This document shows positions 1 through 8,071 of a stretch of DNA of 10,865 bases, piece by piece. The position numbers and the translations under genes were made by a program. Positions within the stretch are counted from its first letter, which is position 1. Each line of letters opens with the position of its first letter. The notes under the pieces are model-generated. The model worked only from the letters and a program-made list of their open reading frames with translations, had not been told where the DNA came from and ran no database searches. The DNA lies in NCBI GenBank assembly GCA_003184365.1, contig NKYR01000252.1:1-10865 (forward strand), written 5' to 3'. The stretch is from Evernia prunastri (Eukaryota; Ascomycota; Lecanoromycetes; Lecanorales; Parmeliaceae).

Positions 1-1
1 C

Positions 2-118
2 ACTAGGGTCTGTGAGCTTGACGGCGTGGTAGTTCTTTATGGTAGTGCGTTCGAAGATGGGGATCCCTGGTTTGCGCCAATATCGCCCGGTGTCGAGGAC
101 TTCTTGCACAAGATGTGA
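2..118 (+). CDS. 3' end of an unrecognised gene (C-terminal 38 codons)
   Basis: The frame is open from the left edge to a TGA at 116-118 and has the composition of real protein: it includes the stretch ELDGVVVLYGSAFEDGDPWF and then APISPGVEDFLHKM. I do not recognise the family. The start lies outside the window. Directly at the stop, a second frame (118-168) begins ATG AAG AAG AGG CGC and reads MKKRRMFPFNALSGTT before its own TGA. The true C-terminus may therefore run on after a one-base frameshift near 116-118, or the gene may simply end at 118. No domain can be named from so short a piece. Confidence 0.5.
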   Translation, partial: TRVCELDGVVVLYGSAFEDGDPWFAPISPGVEDFLHKM

Positions 119-168
119 TGAAGAAGAGGCGCATGTTCCCATTCAACGCCCTTTCCGGCACAACTTGA

Positions 169-663
169 CCGTAAAAGGTCGACCAAAAAGTTCATACGTC
201 CAGAATTCATGTGCACCGAAGTTTCCTGTGGGTCCTGGGCCTATGTTGGGCTATGCGGTCTTCGTATAGGGACGTTCCTAAGCGGGAGCTCCCGGGACTA
301 ACTACGAAGCTGAGTGTTGCTCTACCAGTCTCTAGGCTAAAAATAGCTGATAGTAGGGGACTAAGATCCCATACTACCAGTCCTCGCAATCTTCCTGAGA
401 ATTCCTACGTTAAAGCTCTAGCAAGGTTGGGACTTTGCTAGCTCACACACCTAGGCGTCCTCCACTGACCAGTCATCAAATATGACTGGATCAGGTTCCA
501 TCTGCAAAGGAGACTGATGAGTTTACAGAGGTAACGGCATCACCATGCATTCGCAGGTCTCCCAGAACATCTTCAGACTGCCGTTAACACTCATTGATCT
601 GAACAGGAAGGGAATTGGGTGCATCGGAGGAATCCTTAGCTCGTTTCCGGGCTGGCTCCGTTG
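169..663. other. Gene-free stretch with small hairpins
   Basis: No frame here looks like protein; the open frames are short and of mixed composition. The stretch does hold several inverted repeats: an imperfect 12-bp pair at 349-360/367-378, a 7-bp perfect pair CTAGCAA/TTGCTAG at 418-424/435-441, and the stronger hairpin at 466-493 listed separately. It may be 3' flank of the left-edge gene plus degenerate repeat sequence. No known element is recognised. Confidence 0.4.
466..493. repeat. Inverted repeat / hairpin
   Basis: TGACCAGTCAT (466-476) pairs with ATGACTGGATCA (482-493) across the 5-nt loop CAAAT, giving an 11-bp stem with a single bulged A. It is seen directly in the sequence. Its role is unknown; it lies in gene-free DNA and has no T-tract, and intrinsic terminators are not expected in a fungus. 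Confidence 0.7.
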
Positions 664-666
664 TGA

Positions 667-987
667 CATTTAGGCAAGCACCCGGATACGCTCCTCCAAC
701 TCCTTGCATCAACGGCTACCTGCATCGCATTGTACTGCGAAGCGAATATGATAGCTCGACCACTTCCCATCATGCTTGAACACAAGAGACCCACTACGCC
801 TTCCAAATACGGCGGAGAAGGAGCTCGAGTGGCCTGCCTCCTTGATTTTCTAATCTTATGCCATAACGGAAAATAGGTGGGACCGTGGACAGTGTTCAAT
901 ATCACACCAGAAGAGGTCCAGACGGTATGGTCGATGCTAGAGAGACACAAATCGCTTTATGACTACGTGTTGGGCAAACTCCGGTAA
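667..987 (+). pseudogene. Unrecognised broken coding region with an in-frame TAG
   Basis: One frame runs from just after a TGA at 664-666 to a TAA at 985-987, interrupted only by TAG at 874-876. The part before the TAG includes EHKRPTTPSKYGGEGARVAC. The part after it, from 877, begins VGPWTVFNITPEEVQTVW and ends LERHKSLYDYVLGKLR, which looks helical and protein-like. A consensus 5' splice site GTAAGT (984-989) overlaps the final TAA, so the last exon may have been spliced rather than ended there. The opposite strand is also open for 105 codons but reads as cysteine- and serine-rich shadow sequence. I cannot name a family. A CAG to TAG change would explain the internal stop. It lies 32 bp upstream of the PD-(D/E)XK-like gene and could be a lost 5' part of that locus or a separate relic. 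Confidence 0.35.
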
Positions 988-1018
988 GTGAACAGGTCCT
1001 CCCGAGCGTTGCAAAAGT

Positions 1019-2140
1019 ATGGCACTGATGAGAATCATTGTGAGCACCAGGTTCGACTGGTCTCCACATACTTCCCGCTTCACCGTCAGGATGCCAACAT
1101 CCACGCACGATATATTCACAGAGCGTGTTGTTCAGGAGGTTGCATCCCAGTTGAAGAGCGTTGCTCGTAGGGACACGGATATTGCAGCTGTTCTTGATCT
1201 GGTCAGATCAGAGTCGACCTCGGACGTCTATCTCTATGGATATGAAGCCATCGACGATTAATATCCCAAGCACACACCAGACGCCTCCTTTGCACACGCC
1301 GATTCTCAATATCCCTCCATCGTGATCGAGACGTCATACTCACAGCATCATAAAGAGTTGGTGAGGCTGGCTGATGAATACATATCCGGTTCCAACGGCA
1401 ATATCGCCGTGATCCTTGGGCTCGATATTGAATACGGTGTTGGGTCCAGAACGGCGTCGCTCTCCATTTGGCGACCTCGATTACTGCCGGATCCGGACGA
1501 GAAAGAAGCCATTCTTCTGGAGACGTTTAGTGTTCGGGAAGCAGATGTAATGGCATTCCTGCTTGCTCATCATCAATCAGTATCTGCATTAGTTCAATGC
1601 TGATGGCCTTGTCGTTTTTGGCAGGTATTTCGTGCCGACGACGGAACTACCGTTCCCGGGCAAGGACTGTCCCTTCAGCTCTGTGATTTTGCGCCAAAAT
1701 CTTGCTTGGCCAATGTAACTCAACAAACGCAGAGTACGACTGTCGTTCGGATCACATGCGCGCAACTCTGTTCTTTTCTACATGACGCCGAGACCAGACA
1801 CGATATTAAACGAGCGCAACGAGGTGTGCAATCTGGCCTCCCACCCAACTGCCGGAAGAGGCATCGGCCAGTCACACCGCCTGAAGCTCTGAGTCCGGGA
1901 AAGGAGGCAAAATTTGCCAAGTGTGAGGCAGAAGCCGCAAGATCTGAGGCAAGAGATCCGGTATGGAGGTGAATGCCCATAATCATCAGAGTAACAAATA
2001 CGTGCTCTATGGAGGCTCATAGGGATACCAAGGCGCAATCGCCTCCCACAGACCCTGTCAATTCCATGATTGACAAGATCAAAAGCCAAACCACACGCGT
2101 AGAAGGCATCAAAAAAGACTTGGAAATCGTCGTGCAATAG
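1019..2140 (+). pseudogene. Fungal PD-(D/E)XK nuclease-like family gene, three exons, one in-frame TAA
   Basis: Exons 1019-1546, 1625-1968 and 2023-2140 stay in one frame. Intron 1 (1547-1624, 78 nt, GTAATG...GCAG, branch-like CTGAT) removes a TGA at 1601-1603. Intron 2 (1969-2022, 54 nt, GTGAAT...ATAG) removes a TGA at 1970-1972. Splicing would give about 328 residues. The landmarks are those I associate with a large uncharacterised family of Pezizomycotina: HTPDASF (residues 85-91), IVIETSYSQ (101-109), LADEYISGSNGNI, GLDIEY, LSIWRPR, then LQLCDFAPK and a Ser/Pro-rich RHRPVTPPEALSP tail ending in a short charged helix. D88 and E104 fit the D...E pair of a PD-(D/E)XK-type fold; the usual lysine is not evident. 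The only break is TAA at codon 81 (1259-1261), just before the D...E core, so a full product is not expected. ATG 1019 is the first in frame; 1028 is an alternative start. Function in these fungi is unknown. Confidence 0.78.
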
Positions 2141-2275
2141 CGACTATCGATATATTTTTGCCTTGCAGCTATTTTACTTATCCCCACTGGTAATTAAATT
2201 CATGTACGAGTACTCTGATTTGTTTTGCAGCGACCATCTATTATGTGCTTCCCGACTGTGTGTTCTTATAGTTAG

Positions 2276-2739
2276 AATTACACTGTCAAGCGTGACCGCC
2301 GCACATTCAGGATGGGCGAAAGGACAGGGTTCGCGGGGCTGAAAATGGTGACGGCAGTTGAACGCCTGGAGGTCGCTAAGATTACAGCCTATGACTTTGG
2401 GCTCAAGAAGAATGGGTTAGCACATGTGAAGAGTACTGAAGAGAAGCCTAGCCATCTTTTGATACGGCGAAGAGCAGGTTGGTTGGCAGAAGATTTTAAT
2501 GAATTGGGCTCCCTCGTGTTGTAAATGAAACAGCAGGGAATGTGAAAGTACTGGACAGGCGTGATACACCACTCTCTTCATTTTGCATCGCTTTGCAATG
2601 CGAAACCAAAATCCTGATCTCCATTTCGCTGCGGCAGACGTGAACTATGTTTCAACAATCGTTTTCTACAAGGTGACCGATCTTCCTGAAAGAAAATAAA
2701 GACATCATCCCTGAGAATGTGCCTATTCTGCTGCGTTGA
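2276..2739 (+). pseudogene. Frameshifted, unrecognised coding remnant
   Basis: Four open pieces follow each other in overlapping frames. Piece 1 is open to TAA 2522-2524, with an ATG at 2312 and the stretch GLKMVTAVERLEVAKITAYD. Piece 2 (2518-2643) reads VVNETAGNVKVLDRRDTPLS. Piece 3 (2598-2699) includes PDLHFAAADVNYVSTIVFYK. Piece 4 (2686-2739) reads LKENKDIIPENVPILLR and a TGA. Each picks up where the previous one stops, which is what small indels in an old gene produce. At 2681-2688 one extra C would explain the move from piece 3 to piece 4. I do not recognise the family, and chance open frames are possible, so the call is tentative. A small live gene at 2312-2524 alone (70 codons) is an alternative reading. 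Confidence 0.35.
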
Positions 2740-2838
2740 CGCTGTTCGTGAGCTCCAGGGTCCAGTGCAAGCACGCGAGACTACATTAGTCGTCAGATAT
2801 CTAACCCACCGCTAGTCGTGAACAACTTACTTGCCTCA

Positions 2839-3321
2839 TCAGTCAAGGTCTCCAGATCGCAGTTGAGTGCAATGACCATTCTTGCATCCCTCACACAGAA
2901 CGCTTTGATGAGGACCTTTACTTTGACCTGAGTGACTTGGCCGATCCATCTCTATCCCACACCACTTTTTGAGACGGTAAGCCACTCTTTCTGCATACGA
3001 ATTATCTAAACGCGGTTCACCCAGTCTGTTGCATCCTTGACAGCGTTGATTATATACCCTTGCATTGTACTGTGCTCCAGGGTACATCCGTATAGTTATA
3101 GCGATCCTCTTGCTCGACCATCCGTTGGAATTACATGCGTGATTGCGGCATGTAAATCGACCCATGATGTTAGTGTCGTATTCCTTGATGGAAGTTTTGG
3201 AATCGTCATGCTTATAAAAGTCGAAATGTAGATCGTCTTCTCCAAGCAGGCGTGATACATCATCGTGCAGAGTCTGGTACATAAACCATGTTCTATCCGA
3301 CTTCGATTTTCTAGACGGCAT
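2839..3321 (-). CDS. Zinc-binding 3CxxC-type (fungal RTP-like zinc finger) protein, intact
   Basis: This is an uninterrupted 160-codon frame starting ATG at 3321-3319 with context ACATACATG. It matches the fungal zf-3CxxC family (the zinc-binding fold shared with animal receptor-transporting proteins). The motifs in order are FTCRNHAC (C58, C63), GWSSKRIAITIRMYPGAQYN, RCQGCNRLGEPRLD (C94, C97), SYAERVAYRLKKW and LCEGCKNGHC (C143, C146, C151). These cysteines are the expected metal ligands. No signal peptide or membrane segment is seen, so the product is probably cytosolic. All core motifs are present and the length is typical, so I judge the gene intact. Animal relatives help receptors reach the cell surface; the fungal role is not established. 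No intron is needed. It lies convergent to the preceding + strand remnant. Confidence 0.88.
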   Translation of the reverse strand: MPSRKSKSDRTWFMYQTLHDDVSRLLGEDDLHFDFYKHDDSKTSIKEYDTNIMGRFTCRNHACNSNGWSSKRIAITIRMYPGAQYNARVYNQRCQGCNRLGEPRLDNSYAERVAYRLKKWCGIEMDRPSHSGQSKGPHQSVLCEGCKNGHCTQLRSGDLD

Positions 3322-3385
3322 GTATGTACCTCAATCAGATATCAAACTTGCTGTGAATGAGAGGCGGTTTTAGTAAGGCTTCAGG

Positions 3386-3407
3386 AAGGTCGGGGATTTG
3401 CGACCTT
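3386..3407. repeat. 7-bp perfect inverted repeat upstream of the 3CxxC gene
   Basis: AAGGTCG (3386-3392) and CGACCTT (3401-3407) are perfect inverted copies separated by 8 nt, about 65-86 bp upstream of the 3CxxC start codon. Dimeric fungal zinc-cluster regulators bind spaced inverted repeats, but these half-sites do not match a CGG triplet that I can name. It could be chance. Confidence 0.4.
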
Positions 3408-4047
3408 GCTCGAAATTCTGTGAAAAATTCGATCCGCCAATTTCGAGGCTTCAGAAAAATCTGCTTACTTTCATGTGAGATCTATCGGTCTGAAATGGGG
3501 AGGTCGAGGTATATGTGCTCAAAGATCTGAACTTCAACTTGCGGCTAGATTTATGACAACAGAACTTTGGCTGCAACTTAAACTATGCAATTTGATTCAG
3601 GGAAATAGAAACAGAAGACTGTTGAGACTAACTACCAAAAATGACAAACACGCTGGCTTCGTGGGTTGGTCTACCGGTATCCTGGCTTTTTAATTGGTGA
3701 CGAATGGGAAGAGGGGCCGGACGAGGGGGAAATGTCATGTTGATTGGATAGGGGGAAAAGTCTATATATTCCGAAAGGAAAGAAGTGAACCAAGAAGGGT
3801 GATAGTCACTACGATTGCCTCCATCTTCAACCAGCTCGAGAGGGCGCGGCTCTGACGCTGATTTTGCGCAAGGGAACCAGAGCCTTTTTTTAGGAAGCAA
3901 TCAATAATGCAACCATGTTATTCTTTTCGGTGATGAAAGCCGGATATGCTATTTCTTTCAAACTTTCTTCTGCCATCATGAAGATCGATGTATAAGTAGT
4001 TGTTTCATGGTGGGCGTGTCCTCAAGCCAGCTTTACGTATTCTGATC
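3408..4047. other. Gene-free stretch
   Basis: I see no supportable gene here. A + frame at 3475-3693 and a - frame at 3900-3628 are open, but neither begins with ATG and neither resembles a known protein. The motif TCTATATATTCC near 3761-3772 is TATA-like without a convincing gene on either side. The stretch may hold the distal promoter of the 3CxxC gene. Confidence 0.4.
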
Positions 4048-4266
4048 ATGGCCTTTCCCAAACGGCAACAGCCACTCTTTCAGTCGTAGCACCTATCTAG
4101 CACTCCCCTGTCCGGGATCTTTTATCCGACTGCATGGAACCCAAAGATGTACATTTGGATTTTCTTATCCAAAAAGGGCAACTTGCATCTAGGTTCGATT
4201 CTATTGGCTGTCCCTCAGTCATCTGATGTGTACTTGCATGGAGCCGTGGTCTCGGGGAGTCCATGA
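4048..4266 (+). pseudogene. Short unrecognised ORF with one in-frame TAG
   Basis: ATG at 4048 has a good context (ATCATGGCC) and opens MAFPKRQQPLFQS. A TAG follows at 4087-4089, then the same frame continues for 58 codons through HLSSTPLSGIFYPTAWNP and KMYIWIFLSKKGNLHLGS to TGA 4264-4266. The composition is protein-like, with one hydrophobic stretch, but no family is recognised. One C to T change (CAG to TAG) would explain the break. The opposite strand is open too (4288-4097), but its codons look like a shadow. A chance open frame cannot be excluded. Confidence 0.3.
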
Positions 4267-4273
4267 CTCTTGT

Positions 4274-4287
4274 TGGGGTGTACCCCA
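4274..4287. repeat. Interrupted palindrome
   Basis: TGGGGT and ACCCCA flank a 2-nt centre (GT), forming a GC-rich near-palindrome just after the 4048-4266 open frame. The structure is seen directly; its role is unknown. Confidence 0.5.
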
Positions 4288-4341
4288 CCCCGTTTCATGG
4301 CCCACGTAACCTCTCCTTGTCTCAATGTGTATTTAGTCTAA

Positions 4342-4563
4342 TGTACGGGTGCTCGTTTAGGGCGGAGAGATGGCTACCGACGTCTTAGCTTTCCAACGCC
4401 AACGCGGAAGCGACAATATGATGCTCCGCGATTAATCCCTGGCGCACAAAGTGCGGAGGAGGAGGACGACGCTTTGGGCTCTCAAGAAGTACGGGATTTT
4501 CATATGCCACTTCTTTGGCTATCGAGTCATGGACGTTATACGCTATTGCCATCTAATGCTTGA
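4342..4563 (+). other. Open frame of 73 codons without a start codon
   Basis: The frame runs from a TAA at 4339-4341 to TGA 4561-4563 and includes the basic stretch RRLSFPTPTRKRQYDAPRL, then an acidic AEEEDDALGS and a hydrophobic HMPLLWLSSHGRYTLLPS. There is no ATG near its beginning, so if it is coding it is an internal or 3' exon, or a relic. A competing frame starts at ATG 4370 (MATDVLAFQRQR...) but stops after about 22 codons. No family is recognised. Confidence 0.22.
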
Positions 4564-5076
4564 CGAGGGCTCCTATAGTCAGATTAGGAGAAATCCTAAG
4601 TGAAGTCATTTGCGAGGTTGCGCATTTATTTTCTGTGAACTCCTTAACAGAAGTGTGCTAAGACTGATGGCAAAAAGCGTAATAGAACAAAAATATCTTA
4701 AAACAAATACCGAGCAGAGACCTTATAAGAGATTACGGCTCTAATTAGATGTTTAAAAAAAATGTTTAGGCTAGACAGATACTGACTCTCCTCATATCTT
4801 TTAAATGCTGCTCAAATTGCGACCAATCAACTTAGTCATTGGATGACTTAGTCCTCTCTTTCCTCGCACTTCTGTACTCCATTTTTGGACCGTCCCTCCA
4901 GGTCCATTTCTGGAAATCCCCCCCCCCCAAAACAAAGTTCCAAATTTGGCCCCCTTCCTTACGCTCCGATTCTGGCACTGGGAGAGGGAGGTTCTTAGTT
5001 CCTGACGACAGAGGAGCACCTAGTCGTCAGCAAAGCACCTCTAGCAACTCTGACAATATCTTAAGACTAGCGTGTG
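4564..5076. other. Gene-free stretch, partly AT-rich, with a C11 run and an 8-bp inverted repeat
   Basis: About 4620-4830 is AT-rich with no credible open frame. Two copies of ACTTAGTC flank ATTGGATG near 4831-4856. A run of eleven C lies at 4918-4928. CTGACGAC (5002-5009) and GTCGTCAG (5023-5030) form a perfect 8-bp inverted repeat. Open frames on both strands at 4801-5129 look like artefacts of biased composition. No transposon ends could be paired with confidence. Confidence 0.4.
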
Positions 5077-5737
5077 ATGGAAATCAGCGGCGAGATGCAC
5101 GTACTTCACGTATTGGAGACGATCATTAGTAGTTGAGCACCTTCGTGAAAGCGGTTCGACCTCAAAGTCCTTCAATTCCCATTCTTCAGCGACGCCAAAG
5201 ACGACGGCCTGATACGATATAGGGACGGTGCAGTTGTAGATGTTCTTCCAGACTTCACAGAGCCTTTTGAGGTCTCTGCTATCATTAGTCTGCGTTACAT
5301 AAGACAGAACTTATCGTCGTTCAAGGACATACCCGTTCGAGGATCAGCTGGACAATCTTGGGCGGCAATTTATCTAGCATTTTTGTCGAACACGTAGACG
5401 ACCCTTAAGCATCCGTATACCACATTCTCGAGCTCCCCCTAATATGTATTGGTTCACAGGGTCATCCGTTTCTTTGGTGTTGCCCTCCAGTCTTGTGTCG
5501 CGTCTGAGGTTATCGCAATAGCCTAGATCTCAACCCAGAAACAGCTATACTCTACCCTCAATGATTACATTGGAGTACCTTGATCCAATCTACAGTAGCT
5601 ATTCACCAATTCTGGCTCCTCCTTCTGGTGTTCTTAGCATGATTGTCTCGGCGCCATTTGCTTACCTCTGGGAGGATTCTCTTGATAACAATGTGGAGTA
5701 GCTGTTGGAAGTTGTGGAGGCAAACATGAGAGACTAA
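5077..5737 (+). pseudogene. Long decayed coding remnant, family not recognised
   Basis: The clearest piece is an 82-codon frame without a start codon (5149-5397, TAG at the end) that reads like a folded protein: KRFDLKVLQFPFFSDAKDDG, then DVLPDFTEPFEVSAIISLRY and DIPVRGSAGQSWAAIYLAF. Upstream, in the same frame, ATG 5077 opens MEISGEMHVLHVLETIISS before TGA stops. Downstream, a shift at the T5 run (5380-5384) gives FVEHVDDP; later pieces include VIRFFGVALQSCVASEVIAI (5461-5526) and a 59-codon piece (5522-5701) with ITLEYLDPIYSSYSPILAPP and MIVSAPFAYLWEDSLDNNVE, then a TAG and 11 more codons. Successive stops and frame changes suggest an old pseudogene; some gaps could instead be introns. The strand and order of the pieces are consistent throughout. 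I cannot name the protein. Confidence 0.5.
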
Positions 5738-5923
5738 CTGCCAAGGGCGGAGTGGGTGATGATGCACAGAACCGTTTCATACGTCCGTCAGAACCGTGCA
5801 CCAATGGCTGTGGAGTGTTCGCCTCCTCAAACACATCAATTTTATGAAGTGAAAAGATGTAGCGAATGACAGTAGTATCTCCAGCTTAGTAAAATAATAT
5901 TCATTCCTACAATTTCCTAACGA

Positions 5924-7908
5924 TCACCAACCCTTATCTGCACGTGCTGGTCTCCCCCGTTTGCCTCCCCGCTGCACCTGGTGTTTCGCCTCAAACTTCC
6001 GCAGCAGTCCCTGTGCGTTTCCTAACTCGCATTCGAGCAGCCATGTCTCCTTCCAGCACACCTTGTATTCATAGCCCTTTCCCCTTCGTCTCTTGCCAAC
6101 GATCCTTACGATCTCCCACTCCTCTTCATCCAATGCTGAACCTCCTTGGTCCTCAGGCCGCTCAGCAAATCGTGGGGGGACGGTGATGGCGTGAGGGGGA
6201 TGGACGGTCGTTGTTATTCCGCAATCACCTCTACAGGTAGCCTGCTCAACTCGATCCCGGCATAGTGCGACACTAGAAGAGATCGGACGATTAATGGGGG
6301 TGGGGGTAGATTCGGTGGTGGGAGGACTCATGCAACTGCGTGTCTTTGGCTGTTCCTTCGGATGGGAGCTTTCGAGGTGTATGGTATCAATCTCAGACTC
6401 CAAACTCGTGGCTCTGGTAGAAGCGCCAGCTTCGCCGGTCTTTTCGTCGTCATCCTCCACCACAACAGGGTCATCTGGAATACGTCAGCAGAAATCTCGG
6501 GTACTGGTCAGAAATGCCCTTGGGGGGGGGCCACACCTTGACTGTTACCAGCTTCACTGGATCGACTTAAGCTCGTTTTTTTCTTGTATTGCGGGAATCT
6601 TCGCGAAAAGGGAGGCCGTCTGAAAACAGGCTTAGGTTGCGATCGGATCCGTACGAAGTTAAGGTCGCTTGATTTATCATCGGTATTATCTGTCTTGTCG
6701 ATTACGATCGCAGCTTTCTAGAGTCATTAAACGCACCCGCAGGGACTGGCACCTGCGTACTGACCTGCACGCTGGGCCTTCTTCAACCTGTTTACACATT
6801 CTCCACTCTCGTTCAAACCTGCATTGTCTGCTGTGCGCTTGGAGGAACCTCGAATGTCGGTGGCATCTATAGCTATCACAGGCTGAACGTCCGTATGGGT
6901 CGCTGGGCTCCACATCCATGAGGAGCCAGCCGGATCTGCCACCGATCCTACGGCGTCTTCTCGGAGCGGAGACCGCCACGAAACCAGTGGTGGTTCAGGA
7001 TTTGGCGACGTAACAGGCGATCGGAGAGTATGTGGGATGATGTTGTCTGTGCAGCTCGCTCCTTTGTCCCTTTTCTCTTTCCCCCCACAGGAGTGACGAG
7101 GCTCGATATTTTGGAAGCTGATATCTGTCTCGCATATCGACGAGAGGAGGGGACTAGGGAGTAGAGGAGGAGGAGGAGGAGGAGGAGGAGGAGGAGGAGG
7201 ACCAGAGATGGGATCTTCTGTCTTATCGCGGAGGAGGGAACATCTAGATACGCGCTATCTGTTAGTACTAAGATCCGCTAGCTGGGGCTTTAAGGGTCGT
7301 ACCCAGCTTCTGAGCCTGCTACAGAAGTCCAAGGAGTGTTGAGGAAGTCGTGTCGCCCGCCTTGCTCAGCAGTCGAGCCGTCGCTTCTAGAGTGGACTCT
7401 GCTGCTGATGTCGGTATTCGTACCGTTGTCGCCACTTGGTCTCAAGCCCGATTGTTGCGGCTCTTGTGCTCTTCCGGCACCGAGCATCGGTTCCTCGAAG
7501 GATGGAAAGCTTTCTTCTTCCTCTCCGCCGTCTTTATTTCGGCTGCCCCTGAGATCGAGTCCGTTTGAGGGAACTGGAGCTGTTATTCAAGGCCTACAAG
7601 AAGCGAAGACGGCGATTATTACGTCCGACGTATAATTCAGTACCTTTGAGATCCATCGCGTGCTTGTAGGATAACAGATTAAGAGGATCCTTCGACGACG
7701 AGCCAGTCGAATCAAGGACTTCGATCGGATCGTAGTCGTTGAGGGGTCCACCCCATCCGCCGTTGGATCTAGGAACCCTAGGGGTATGTCCCTGGCCGCA
7801 GATGACGGGAGCATTATCAACCGAGGCCATGGACGGTCCTTTGCCAGCCAAATCGGCTTTGGTAGGGGGTTGGTAGAATTGGATGGAATCTAAGCTGATC
7901 GATGTCAT
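5924..7908 (-). CDS. Chromodomain protein, five exons, 578 residues
   Basis: Exons on the - strand are 7908-7644, 7579-7303, 7243-6765, 6713-6549 and 6474-5924, 1737 nt in all, ending TGA. Introns are 64, 59, 51 and 74 nt with phases 1, 2, 1, 1; every junction keeps the frame. Intron 2 has a perfect TACTAAC branch site, and intron 4 has GCTGAC before its 3' end. ATG 7908-7906 has context CACAATG. The N-terminal 500 residues are low-complexity and charged, with a Pro12 run (196-207) and a basic patch near 320-340. Residues about 512-560 form a chromodomain: EEEWEIVRIVGKRRRGKG, YEYKVCWKETWLLECEL, GNAQGLLRKFEAK. A basic tail GGKRGRPARADKGW follows. W515, W536 and W540 can be placed at or near the aromatic-cage positions that bind methyl-lysine. 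Compared with HP1-type domains, the loop between the VxWK and TW strands is shorter by about seven residues. Likely nuclear and chromatin-associated; its target is unknown. Confidence 0.85.
7165..7200 (-). repeat. (AGG)12 microsatellite coding Pro12
   Basis: Twelve perfect AGG units on the + strand read as twelve CCT codons in exon 3 of the chromodomain gene (residues 196-207). All codons are identical, which points to recent slippage rather than long-term selection for proline. The preceding codon is GGT and the following one is CTA. Confidence 0.95.
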
Positions 7909-7992
7909 TGTGTCTCAAATGCAGATAAAGGAGCTGTGTGTGGAGAGTCTGAAGTTGGAAATCCAAAACACCCAGAATGGGGCAAAATGAGG

Positions 7993-7999
7993 ATTATAT
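7993..7999 (-). promoter_or_regulatory. TATA-like box of the chromodomain gene
   Basis: On the - strand CATATAATCC lies about 85-90 bp upstream of the ATG at 7908, a usual distance for a fungal gene with a short leader. No other signal near it is clear. Confidence 0.45.
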
Positions 8000-8071
8000 G
8001 CGCTTCTGAGTCGTACCCACCGCGGCGGTGCCGGGTCTGTACTCGTCCCAGCCAAAAAACCGTTGAAGACG

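Noticed and set aside
636..950. 105-codon open frame on the - strand
   Set aside because: It begins in DNA whose + strand reads more like a folded protein (877-984), and its own sequence is rich in Cys and Ser with no motif. Kept only as an alternative.
1720..2137. Two - strand open frames of 88 and 119 codons
   Set aside because: They lie antisense to exons 2 and 3 of the PD-(D/E)XK-like gene, where the + strand has family motifs.
3037..3231. + strand open frame of 64 codons
   Set aside because: It is antisense to the 3CxxC gene.
4801..5129. Open frames on both strands around the C11 run
   Set aside because: They are caused by simple-sequence composition, and no motif is seen in either.
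6686..6979. 97-codon - strand frame rich in arginine
   Set aside because: It is out of frame with exon 3, which joins both neighbours in phase; this is a shadow on the same strand.
7244..7302. Alternative 3' splice site CAGATAG for intron 2
   Set aside because: It would put exon 3 in a frame reading poly-Leu instead of poly-Pro and would not connect to the later exons. The next AG (7244) keeps the frame and lies 17 nt after the branch site.
7336..7635. + strand open frames of 72 and 99 codons
   Set aside because: They are antisense to exon 2 of the chromodomain gene; the - strand splice signals and phases are decisive.
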